Under the pieces are notes generated by a model. It was not told where the DNA came from and searched no databases. It was given only the letters and a program-made list of their open reading frames with translations. From positions 1 through 5,724 of the forward strand of contig CAZIOH010000181.1 in the NCBI GenBank assembly GCA_964540815.1: a stretch of DNA of 5,724 nt, in the 5' to 3' direction. Below, piece after piece: positions 1 through 5,459 of this stretch (the first letter of the stretch is position 1; each line of letters starts with the position of its first letter). Both the position numbers and the translations under genes were made by a program. The DNA is from CAZIOH01 sp964540815 (GTDB lineage: Bacteria; Myxococcota_A; Polyangia; Fen-1088).

Positions 1-103
1 TCGGTCCGCCGGCCACCGGCCCGCCCGCCGGACCACCCGCCTTCGGACCGCCCGCATTGGGCCCGCCGGCCACCGGTCCACCCGCCGCTGGCCCGCCAGC
101 CTC
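1..103 (-). repeat. 15-bp-period coding tandem repeat (x-A-G-G-P pentapeptides)
   Basis: Seven degenerate units, each encoding one pentapeptide of the secreted protein (residues 50-83). One unit, residues 75-78, lacks a codon, so the period drops to 12 bp there while the frame is kept. The codons for residues 60-64 and 79-83 differ only at third positions, which suggests duplication by slippage or recombination. The array continues past the left edge. Confidence 0.8.
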
Positions 104-250
104 AGGGGCTGCCAGTTCTGGGCCGCCGATGACAGGACCGCGAGCGGTGGGACCGCCCCGCGGAGGTTCGCTCGAGGGCTGGACAGCATTGGCGCGCGCC
201 GCGGACAGGAGTAGCAGGCTCGCTATCAGTGACATTGTGATGCGTTTCAT
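1..250 (-). CDS. Secreted Gly/Pro-rich pentapeptide-repeat protein, N-terminus (runs off left edge)
   Basis: An open frame of 83 codons starts at ATG 248-250 and leaves the window at its left edge. Residues 1-22 form a clear Sec signal peptide: basic start MKRITM, hydrophobic core SLIASLLLL, then SAARANA. Signal peptidase I could cut after ARA (20) or ANA (22); no lipobox cysteine follows. The mature part opens with VQPSSEPPRGGP and then becomes almost entirely Ala-Gly-Gly-Pro: from residue 50 the unit x-A-G-G-P recurs seven times (E, A, V, N, K, a shortened AGGP, V). An AAGGAG ribosome site lies nine bases upstream, which fixes the start. Glycine is not at every third residue, so this is not collagen-like. 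It may be an extended spacer leading to a domain beyond the window. Function unknown; the signal peptide and repeat are read directly from the sequence. Confidence 0.78.
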   Translation of the reverse strand, partial: MKRITMSLIASLLLLSAARANAVQPSSEPPRGGPTARGPVIGGPELAAPEAGGPAAGGPVAGGPNAGGPKAGGPAGGPVAGGP

Positions 251-259
251 CGATCTTGG

Positions 260-265
260 CTCCTT
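260..265 (-). promoter_or_regulatory. Ribosome binding site of the Gly/Pro-rich protein gene
   Basis: AAGGAG on the minus strand, nine bases before the ATG at 248-250. It is near-consensus and supports this start over the in-frame ATG at codon 6. Confidence 0.65.
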
Positions 266-548
266 GGGTTCGGGAGGGAACCATTTGTCCACCGAGGACA
301 CGCCAGACCTGAGGTAAGAGGTATGCAGCGTTCCTTAACGTCAAAAAGAATTGACCGACGCGAAACCGACGGTTCGGTGTTTCCCGGCGGGCCTCGGTGT
401 GCCTCCCGGACCGGTCACAGCGATCCCGCCAGATCGGTCCAAGGAATCGACCGATGAAGTCGGCTGGGGGGACTGACGCCGTCTCGGAGCCGCGCTGCAG
501 GTCTTCCTGATTCGGTGATCGCCCCAGACTACGCCGCCTCCCACCTAG
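266..548. other. Intergenic stretch with no supported gene
   Basis: Upstream region of the leftmost gene. Stops interrupt the plus-strand frames, and the open minus-strand frames show no recognisable protein. A promoter for the Gly/Pro-rich gene is expected here. A TTGACG hexamer at 339-344 (minus) could be a -35 box, but no convincing -10 lies 16-19 bases from it. Confidence 0.4.
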
Positions 549-716
549 CTGCCCATTCACGCGGCCACCGAGGATCATCGACTCGGGGTTTGCATCTGGG
601 AAGGCAAGTCGGTCGGCGCGGTGCGCGAGCTCGTTGAAGCCGTGGTCGGGCCCTACAGCAAGAACGAACACTTCGAGATACACGTCGACGGACTGACCCC
701 GAAACTGGGGAAGTAG
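549..716 (+). pseudogene. Orphan C-terminal gene fragment, unrecognised
   Basis: Fifty-five codons are open between an in-frame TAG at 546-548 and the stop TAG at 714-716, with no good start codon. About three quarters of third positions are G or C. The peptide looks like real protein, with stretches such as TEDHRLGVCIWEGKSVGAV, RELVEAVVGPYSKNEHFEI and a terminal HVDGLTPKLGK. The pattern (strand ending CIWE, helix SVGAVRELVEAVV, strand HFEIHV) resembles the second half of a small ferredoxin-like alpha/beta domain, which is inference only. I do not recognise the family. The start is missing or lost upstream, and the fragment ends about 17 bases before the istB remnant, so it was probably truncated when mobile DNA inserted or deleted here. 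Confidence 0.4.
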
Positions 717-733
717 TCCGACGAACGCCGTGA

Positions 734-934
734 GGTGATGCTGGACCCGATGAGCGGAAACGCCTCGGGGACCCCAACTCCGAGGACGACTGGGGCAAGC
801 TCCTCGGCGACAACGCCGCGGTCACAACGCTGCTCGACCGGCTCCTGCACCACGCTCACGTCCTCAAGTGCGGCCCGCGCAGCTGGCGCACCAAGGTCCA
901 GCCCGATTTGCGTCACGAGCTAGCCGCGGGATAG
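734..934 (+). pseudogene. istB: IS21-family istB helper ATPase, C-terminal remnant
   Basis: The frame is open from just after a TGA at 731-733 to TAG at 932-934 and encodes about 66 residues. The segments DDWGKLLGD, TTLLDRLLHHAHVLK and CGPRSWRTK match the C-terminal end of IstB, the AAA+ ATP-binding helper of IS21-family transposition, which normally has about 250 residues. Walker A and B motifs, the sensor region and the partner istA are absent, so it cannot function. The first 15 or so codons do not resemble IstB, so the breakpoint probably lies around 770-785. It sits immediately before IS-end-like repeats, in the correct orientation for an IS21 right end. Confidence 0.78.
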
Positions 935-963
935 AAACCACCAGTCTCGGACGCTCCCCTGGT

Positions 964-1007
964 GCCGGTTTTCAGGTGTCCATCCATGGCCGGTTTTGAG
1001 GTGTCCA
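964..1007 (+). repeat. Two 19-bp IS-end direct repeats (25-bp period)
   Basis: The copies at 964-982 and 989-1007 match at 18 of 19 positions, differing only at the base after the TTTT run (C versus G). Their position straight after istB suggests transposase-binding sites in the terminal repeat region of the IS. Confidence 0.7.
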
Positions 1008-1120
1008 CCGAGGGTGAGCAACCCGCTATTCCTCGAGATGGATCGCGGGAGGCGACCGACACCGATCTTGGGGAGCTGTGGAAGCGGCGCGCGCCTTTAG
1101 CCTACGAGAGGCTGAAGGAC

Positions 1121-1151
1121 GGCCGCTGCGCCAGTCAAGAAACAAGCGGCC
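1121..1151 (-). terminator. Possible hairpin downstream of the 990-residue gene
   Basis: A perfect 7-bp inverted repeat (GGCCGCT at 1121-1127 and AGCGGCC at 1145-1151) with a 17-base loop begins eight bases beyond the stop of the large minus-strand gene. No T tract follows, so this is at best a weak or factor-assisted terminator. The position is right; the loop is long. Confidence 0.3.
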
Positions 1152-1158
1152 TTGGACC

Positions 1159-4131
1159 CTACTGCCCGAGCGGCCGTGGCGCCCGGAGGAGGGTGACCGA
1201 GACGACCCGCCGATCCCGGGCGTCCTCGCAGACCTTGATGACGAAGCGCTCTCGCCACCCTCGGTAGATCAGCTGTTCGATCTCGTGCTCGAGCGCGCTG
1301 AAGGCGTATTCCTTTCCATCCTCGGTCCTTAGCGTGAAGCCTTTGAAGTCACCGAACCGATCGAAGAACAGGTCGGCGATCTTTCCGATCGTGCAGCGTT
1401 CCGCGCCTCCGTGTGTGGGACCCAGGTGGCCTGGGTGATAGCCATGAGGAGATGGCAGGATCTTCGTGGGGTCTCCGCCCATGCCCTGGATGCGCTGCGA
1501 AATGACCTCGATGTAGCGCACCAGCACCGGGTGCCACCGGTTGGCGGGCTCGATGATGCCGAGGCGCCACTTCAGGATAGCCAGCAGGTTCTCGTCGACG
1601 GGCAGAATCGCGCTCTCCTTCTGGACCGGAATCTTCATCGAGAAGGTGCCCGTCACGTAGCGCCAGATGAATTCCTTGCCGACCGACTCGGCGTCTCTCT
1701 GCAGCACGGGCGTTTTCGGCACTCTCTTCGTCGTCAGTCGGCGCACCACGATCTGGTACTCGCTGCCCACGCGGACGGACGCCGGAAGCTGCAACGTGAA
1801 GAGCCCGGCGAAGCTGCCGCCGGTGCCCACCGGGATCGGAATGTACGTCACCTTGCTGACCACGCGGCATCGCAGGGTATTCGCCCCGACGGCGTCGAGG
1901 GCGTGGCTCGCGTACAGGCCAGCTGCCAGCCCGAGCACGTCCGCCGCGTTCACGGCCGGCCAAAATAGATCGGCCAGCGTCCCCAGCGGCGTTCGTCCCC
2001 AGTCGACCATGATCTCGTCCGGATAGCTGAGCAGGCTCTTCTTGTCCGCGACCGGGGGGCTCTGGCTCGGCCGGACGTCCAGGGTCTGCGGTACCCGGTG
2101 CGTGAGTGGATAGCCGGGGTTGCCCGACGGCGTGACCTGCAGGTTGCGCTGCGCCAGCTTGTCGCAGTTCTCGGGGTTCTCGATCACGCCGTTGCTGTTG
2201 ACGATCGGCGCCTCGTCGTACGCAAGCTGAGCAACCAGGCAGTTGTGCGCGCTCCCGGCTGTCCAGTACTGCACCGATTGCCCGCCGATCGTGTTGCCGG
2301 GATCGTAAACGTTCAGGAAGCAGCCGAAGAAGGCCCACGTATAGTCGCCCGTCGGAATCTCGATCGTCTGGTTGTTGACCCCTCCAGCGGCGTAATCGGT
2401 GGGGCTCGCGCCGAAATTCGCGGTCGCAAAGAACGGCAGTGAACAACCGTTGATGGTTCCGCCGCCGTCCGTGCCCGGCAGAGGGCTGCTGGGTGTGCTG
2501 CCGCCCGTGCTCGGGTAGGTCACGTTGGGATCCGCCGAGGACACCGCCCCCGCGTTGTCGATGAAGTCCGTGTCGAAGGTCTGCGTGGTGAACAGCCGAA
2601 AGAACACCTTAACGTTGGCGGCCGCCCCGGCGGAACCAGACGAGCCCTTGAGGCGAACGCGCGCAATCGCAAAGTTGTAGTTATTGGACGAGCCGGACTT
2701 CGGCGTCACCGTCGAATCCCCATCCAGCGCCCCGTCCTGGTCCGGCAGCAGCGTGTCGAGCGGATCGGAGACGTTGGTGTCGGGCGGGGTGAAGCTGGCG
2801 TTCAGGTAACCGAACTGCTGGTTGAGATAGCCCACCAGATCTTGAATGTACTGATAGGCACCCCCGACGCTGTCGGTCAGCGTGGGAGCGCCCGGGCCGG
2901 CCACCGGCTGCGAAGTGACGGCCGGCGTGCCGGTGAAGACCCGGAGATCTTGGCTGAGGTAAAAGTACTCCGCGCCGCTCCGGATGTTGGTGAAATATGG
3001 ATCTGAGCCGGCCAGCAAGAAGAACTCGGCCCTGGGCGTAAAGGGAAGCGCGTTGCCCTGGACGTTGATGCTGGCGCCCAGCTGGAATGGGAGGGGCTGA
3101 TTCCCGGGCGTGGGAAACGCGCTCAGAGAGGCGGCCGTGAACGACACTCTATACGCAAAGCGAATACGCTGGGGCACGTTGGCATCGTCCCCGGTGTTTC
3201 CGAGGTCGTACGAAATGCCCGCCGGGGTGATCGAGAGCCCCGGGATGTGGGTGCTGTCGAACGTTCCCGAGAAGGTGGGTGTCGAAGACGCGACGCTGTT
3301 GGGCGAATAGCCCTCCAGAAAAACGTAGAAGGCCGGGGACCAGGTCGGCGTATCGGTCACTTCGTCGCGCCCGTAGTTGTTCTTATCCAGGACGAAGTAG
3401 AACGCCTGCGGCGTGGGCAGGTAGTTGCAGTCCTCGTCCGGCGCCGGGCAATCCCCGCCTCCGGCCGGCTTGACGACCACCGCGGCGTAGTACGCGAAAG
3501 CGAATCCACCCGGCGGCGACGTCTGATTCGTCCCGAGGTAGGTGTTGAAGGCGTCGAAGTAGGCCCGGTAGAAATTGCTCGCGTGATAGCAATTCTCACA
3601 GCAGGGATCGCCCACCTCGGGATTGACGTGATCGACTTTGGGATCGACGATGGCTTCGGCGATCTCGTGACTCACCACCATCGCGTACTGGTCCACCTGG
3701 TCGGCCAGGGTCAGTCCCGTCGCGTACACGCCGAACGTCGCGAACGGCCCGTTTGCCAGGTCGTGGTAGCCGCCATTGGCCACGACGAATCCCGAGTCGT
3801 CGCTGATTCCCGTCGGGCACGGGATGACGATCATGGACGTGGCGGCGTCGAGACTGTTCGCCGACAAGATCGCATTCACCCAGGCCTTCACGTCGGAGCC
3901 CGAAAAGGTCGACCCCGCCATGTTCATCGTGAAATCGAGAGTGGTGGACGATATCTCGACCGTCGACGGGCCGTATTCTTGCTGGACCATCTCCAGGATG
4001 GGGACGATCGCGTGTTGCGCGTAGGTCACCATCGCCTGCATGTCGGCGGCAGCGAACGTGAAGGTGCCACCCGGCGTGACGAACGTCGGGTGAACGAAGT
4101 GAACCGTGCCGCTGAACAGTGGCCCGCTCAT
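1159..4131 (-). CDS. Large conserved protein: metallopeptidase-like N-terminal domain plus long uncharacterised module
   Basis: A 990-residue protein with no signal peptide and no membrane helix. Residues 1-185 look like a metallopeptidase-type domain: GYHD at 121-124, SHEIAEAIVDP at 154-164, then E172-V-GDPCC at 174-178 and C181. The order 'SHE[IL]xEAxxDP ... E[IV]GDxC' is one I recall from putative bacterial proteases and resembles plant EXORDIUM-type proteins. The helix reads HEIAE rather than HExxH, so H155, E156 and E159 are candidate metal or catalytic residues. From about 265 to the end is a module recalled from many uncharacterised proteins: AFYVFLEGYSP, SQDLRVF (393-399), VFFRLF (509-514), HNCLVAQL (629-636), DKLAQRNL (657-664), NRWHPVL (from 864), and GKIADLFFDRFGDFKGF (916-932). 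A His-rich loop occupies 896-907. The start is set by a GAGGG site six bases upstream and the ATGA overlap with the preceding gene. Metalloprotease activity is inference; an effector or surface protein exported by a non-Sec route would also fit. Confidence 0.93.
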   Translation of the reverse strand: MSGPLFSGTVHFVHPTFVTPGGTFTFAAADMQAMVTYAQHAIVPILEMVQQEYGPSTVEISSTTLDFTMNMAGSTFSGSDVKAWVNAILSANSLDAATSMIVIPCPTGISDDSGFVVANGGYHDLANGPFATFGVYATGLTLADQVDQYAMVVSHEIAEAIVDPKVDHVNPEVGDPCCENCYHASNFYRAYFDAFNTYLGTNQTSPPGGFAFAYYAAVVVKPAGGGDCPAPDEDCNYLPTPQAFYFVLDKNNYGRDEVTDTPTWSPAFYVFLEGYSPNSVASSTPTFSGTFDSTHIPGLSITPAGISYDLGNTGDDANVPQRIRFAYRVSFTAASLSAFPTPGNQPLPFQLGASINVQGNALPFTPRAEFFLLAGSDPYFTNIRSGAEYFYLSQDLRVFTGTPAVTSQPVAGPGAPTLTDSVGGAYQYIQDLVGYLNQQFGYLNASFTPPDTNVSDPLDTLLPDQDGALDGDSTVTPKSGSSNNYNFAIARVRLKGSSGSAGAAANVKVFFRLFTTQTFDTDFIDNAGAVSSADPNVTYPSTGGSTPSSPLPGTDGGGTINGCSLPFFATANFGASPTDYAAGGVNNQTIEIPTGDYTWAFFGCFLNVYDPGNTIGGQSVQYWTAGSAHNCLVAQLAYDEAPIVNSNGVIENPENCDKLAQRNLQVTPSGNPGYPLTHRVPQTLDVRPSQSPPVADKKSLLSYPDEIMVDWGRTPLGTLADLFWPAVNAADVLGLAAGLYASHALDAVGANTLRCRVVSKVTYIPIPVGTGGSFAGLFTLQLPASVRVGSEYQIVVRRLTTKRVPKTPVLQRDAESVGKEFIWRYVTGTFSMKIPVQKESAILPVDENLLAILKWRLGIIEPANRWHPVLVRYIEVISQRIQGMGGDPTKILPSPHGYHPGHLGPTHGGAERCTIGKIADLFFDRFGDFKGFTLRTEDGKEYAFSALEHEIEQLIYRGWRERFVIKVCEDARDRRVVSVTLLRAPRPLGQ

Positions 4132-4406
4132 TTCTTTCCCTCACGGCTCGGCCACTTCCGAAGCGCCGGCATGGGATGCCTTTTCAGGAACTCCGCGACG
4201 GCCGGGAAGCGCTTCAGCTCGGGCGAGTCAGGCTTGAGGGTGTGCAGGTGATGCAGGATCTCCACCGGTAGCCCGGTGCCCATGCCGGGGCCGGTCGCTT
4301 GCTTGGCGAAGATCTCGGGCGCGTGATCCTGGAGATAGCGGGCGTTCTTCACGGCCCGCGTGAAGCAGCGCATTTTCCGGGGCGGGCCTGAGGCGAGCTG
4401 AGACAT
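4128..4406 (-). CDS. Small basic protein, translationally coupled to the 990-residue protein
   Basis: A 92-residue protein that I do not recognise. It begins MSQLASGPPRKMRCFTRAV, continues KNARYLQDHAPEIFAK and a glycine-rich turn TGPGMGTG, then has LPVEILHHLHTLKPDSPEL and a basic end (LKRHPMPALRKW, SREGKK). It is mostly helical in appearance, soluble, and has no signal peptide. The start at 4404-4406 is preferred because AGGAG lies six bases upstream. A longer form from TTG at 4482-4484 would add 26 low-complexity residues (four serines in a row) and lacks a good ribosome site. Its TGA overlaps the ATG of the large gene (ATGA), which implies co-transcription and coupled translation at related levels. 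It could be a chaperone, adaptor or immunity-type partner of the large protein; that is inference from position only. Confidence 0.8.
   Translation of the reverse strand: MSQLASGPPRKMRCFTRAVKNARYLQDHAPEIFAKQATGPGMGTGLPVEILHHLHTLKPDSPELKRFPAVAEFLKRHPMPALRKWPSREGKK
4138..4142 (-). promoter_or_regulatory. Ribosome binding site of the 990-residue gene
   Basis: GAGGG followed by AAAGAA, with six bases to the ATG at 4129-4131. It lies inside the last codons of the upstream 92-residue gene, so ribosomes finishing that gene are well placed to reinitiate. Confidence 0.6.
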
Positions 4407-4412
4407 CGAGGA

Positions 4413-4417
4413 CTCCT
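4413..4417 (-). promoter_or_regulatory. Ribosome binding site of the 92-residue gene
   Basis: AGGAG on the minus strand, six bases before the ATG at 4404-4406. It decides this start over the longer in-frame reading from 4484. A TTC-repeat tract lies just upstream in the leader (4425-4438), and no sigma-70 promoter is convincing in the 100 bases before it. Confidence 0.65.
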
Positions 4418-4499
4418 GTCTTTGAGAAGAAGAAGAAGGACGCCCAGCATCACAACGGTCAGCGAGCTCGAACTTCCGCATCAAACAGTTCGGGCGCGC

Positions 4500-4850
4500 T
4501 CATTTTTGGGCAGGAGGCAAGGCGATCGTCATCGGCCAGCTGATGGTGCCCGCGCCGAGGGTCGCGGAAGACGCGGCGCTGCCGTCGGCCTTGCAGTCGG
4601 TCCGCACCTCCGTCCTGCTAGACGGGCAAGACTTGCCCCATCCTAGACACTGTGTTGCCGAGGGGCACGACCGCCACCTCACTGAAGTGACCGGCAGCGC
4701 GCGCGGCCGCGGGCCATCTCCGGGTAGACGTCCAGGCCGCAGTCCGCCTGCACCCGACCGGCCACAGTGGGATCGATCGATCGCGGCAGCAGGAGCGAGC
4801 GTCCGTCCACGACCCAGCGAGGGACGGGACCGGGATGCCTACTCCCGGGG
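4500..4850 (-). pseudogene. Possible frame-broken gene remnant, family unknown
   Basis: Three minus-strand frames carry protein-like pieces that follow one another. From about 4815 to 4705: VVDGRSLLLPRSIDP then TVAGRVQADCGLDVYPEMA. From about 4687 to 4621, one frame over: GHFSEVAVVPLGNTVSRMG then QVLPV and a TAG. From about 4619 to 4500, a third frame: RTEVRTDCKADGSAASSATL then GAGTISWPMTIALPPAQK and TGA. Each piece prefers G or C at third positions. Two indels, near 4700 and 4622, would join them into one chain. No family is recognised, and G+C-rich DNA can give such readings by chance, so this is tentative. Confidence 0.25.
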
Positions 4851-5138
4851 CGTCGCCGACCACGCCTTCGGAGCATCGGGCGCGGCGGAGCTCGAGCGCG
4901 GCCTCGACTCGCCTTTCCGGCGAGGTCTGGGTCCTGGGCGCTGAACCGCTGAATTCGCGCAGACAACAATTCATCGCGAATGGCCGATAACCCTCAGGAG
5001 ATGCAATGCAAGAACGGCGCACCTCATCGACCAGGCTGCCGCACGGGCGCGAGGAGCCAGCCGGGGCTCGCGGACACCTTCGGCGAGCTCCCACAAAGGC
5101 CTCGAAGACGTTGGCGTCAGATCCGTTACCGAGATCAC
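4851..5138. other. Intergenic stretch with no supported gene
   Basis: All frames are either broken or lack recognisable protein. The region holds an inverted repeat at 4953-4981 and an AGGAG at 4996-5000 in front of an ATG at 5006. That ATG opens only a 57-codon, unconvincing frame ending at 5179. Confidence 0.4.
4953..4981. repeat. Inverted repeat ATTCGCG/CGCGAAT
   Basis: Perfect 7-bp arms at 4953-4959 and 4975-4981 with a 15-base spacer, in a locally A/T-richer patch upstream of the integration module. It could be a protein-binding site; function unknown. Confidence 0.35.
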
Positions 5139-5392
5139 ATGGCGCTGCCTTGTCCTCCAAATCGAGGAACTTCAATTGAAGTTGACACACCGCAGTTTCA
5201 TCCGGCGAGATTCCTCTCACCGTACCTGACGACGGCGGAAGCGCAGATTTACCTGGGCTACCGCAGCCCAGGGGGCATCCGCATGGCTTTCTACCGGGGT
5301 TGGCTAAAGCCGGGGGGACGCTCCACCCCGACGAACTTGGCTGTTCACGAAAGAGGCCCTCGACGCATTCGTGGCCCTCGGTGCGCGTGCTA
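5139..5392 (+). pseudogene. Excisionase-like helix-turn-helix protein (HTH_17 type), frameshifted
   Basis: The protein begins at ATG 5139-5141 (MALPCPPNRGTSIEVD) and enters a MerR/excisionase-type winged HTH: YLTTAEAQIYLGYRSPGGIR (5223-5282), then MAFYRGWLKPG. After a run of six G at 5312-5317 the frame fails. Reading on with one G removed gives DAPPRRTWLFTKEALDAFVA, exactly the expected wing and final helix (W-L-F-T-x-E-A-L-D-x-F-V-A). A single-base insertion in the homopolymer therefore explains the break. The shifted frame runs to TAG 5551-5553, but nothing after about 5392 looks like HTH protein. Such small HTH proteins usually precede a tyrosine integrase and control excision or integrase expression, as here. 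The start is uncertain: only a weak GAG lies before 5139, and no better in-frame start lies closer to the domain. Confidence 0.65.
5168..5183. promoter_or_regulatory. Perfect 16-bp A/T-rich palindrome, candidate operator
   Basis: AACTTCAATTGAAGTT equals its own reverse complement and stands out as A/T-rich in G/C-rich DNA. TTGACA, a consensus -35 hexamer, overlaps its right edge at 5182-5187, but no good -10 follows at the usual spacing. If translation starts at 5139 the palindrome is inside the coding region. If the real HTH start is further downstream, it would be a normal operator position. Confidence 0.4.
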
Positions 5393-5459
5393 CCGTGGAC
5401 GGCGGGTGTCGTCTGGTGCGCGGCACAACGGAGGATTGGCTCACCGTCGCGCTGGCAGC

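Larger units (their letters stand above)
734..1007 (+). mobile_element. Right-end remnant of an IS21-family insertion sequence
   Basis: The istB C-terminus is followed by about 30 bp and then two direct repeats, gccggttttcaggtgtcca (964-982) and the same with one change (989-1007), spaced 25 bp apart. IS21-family ends typically carry such multiple short repeats just outside istB, where IstA binds. The left end, istA and most of istB are missing, so the element is dead. The outer boundary is uncertain and I see no target duplication. Confidence 0.65.

Noticed and set aside
314..344. Promoter candidate (TTGACG -35) for the Gly/Pro-rich gene
   Set aside because: No hexamer resembling a -10 box at 16-19 base spacing.
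102..683. 193-codon minus-strand open frame
   Set aside because: Overlaps the signal-peptide gene in another frame and runs opposite the more protein-like fragment at 549-716; Arg-rich composition.
962..1332. Plus-strand open frames over the IS end and the 3' end of the large gene
   Set aside because: They begin within the IS-end repeats or overlap conserved C-terminal sequence of the large protein antisense; no family resemblance.
1411..1968. 185-codon plus-strand open frame
   Set aside because: Antisense shadow of the large gene with no motif or ribosome site.
1349..2446. 365-codon minus-strand open frame
   Set aside because: Lies entirely inside the 990-residue gene in another frame; Arg/Gly-rich composition typical of an off-frame reading of G/C-rich coding DNA.
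3247..4251. 334-codon plus-strand open frame
   Set aside because: Antisense to the large gene and its partner; Arg/Val-rich with no recognisable domain, and the opposite strand carries conserved motifs throughout.
4771..4782. Three tandem GATC tetramers
   Set aside because: Too short and isolated to indicate a methylation-controlled or origin site.
4543..4944. 133-codon plus-strand open frame
   Set aside because: Low-complexity Arg/Pro/Gly reading with no domain; the minus-strand pieces look more like protein.
5006..5179. 57-codon plus-strand frame with an AGGAG five bases upstream
   Set aside because: The ribosome site is good, but codon use lacks the local G/C3 bias, the peptide is Arg/Ser-rich without a motif, and the stop falls inside the palindrome.
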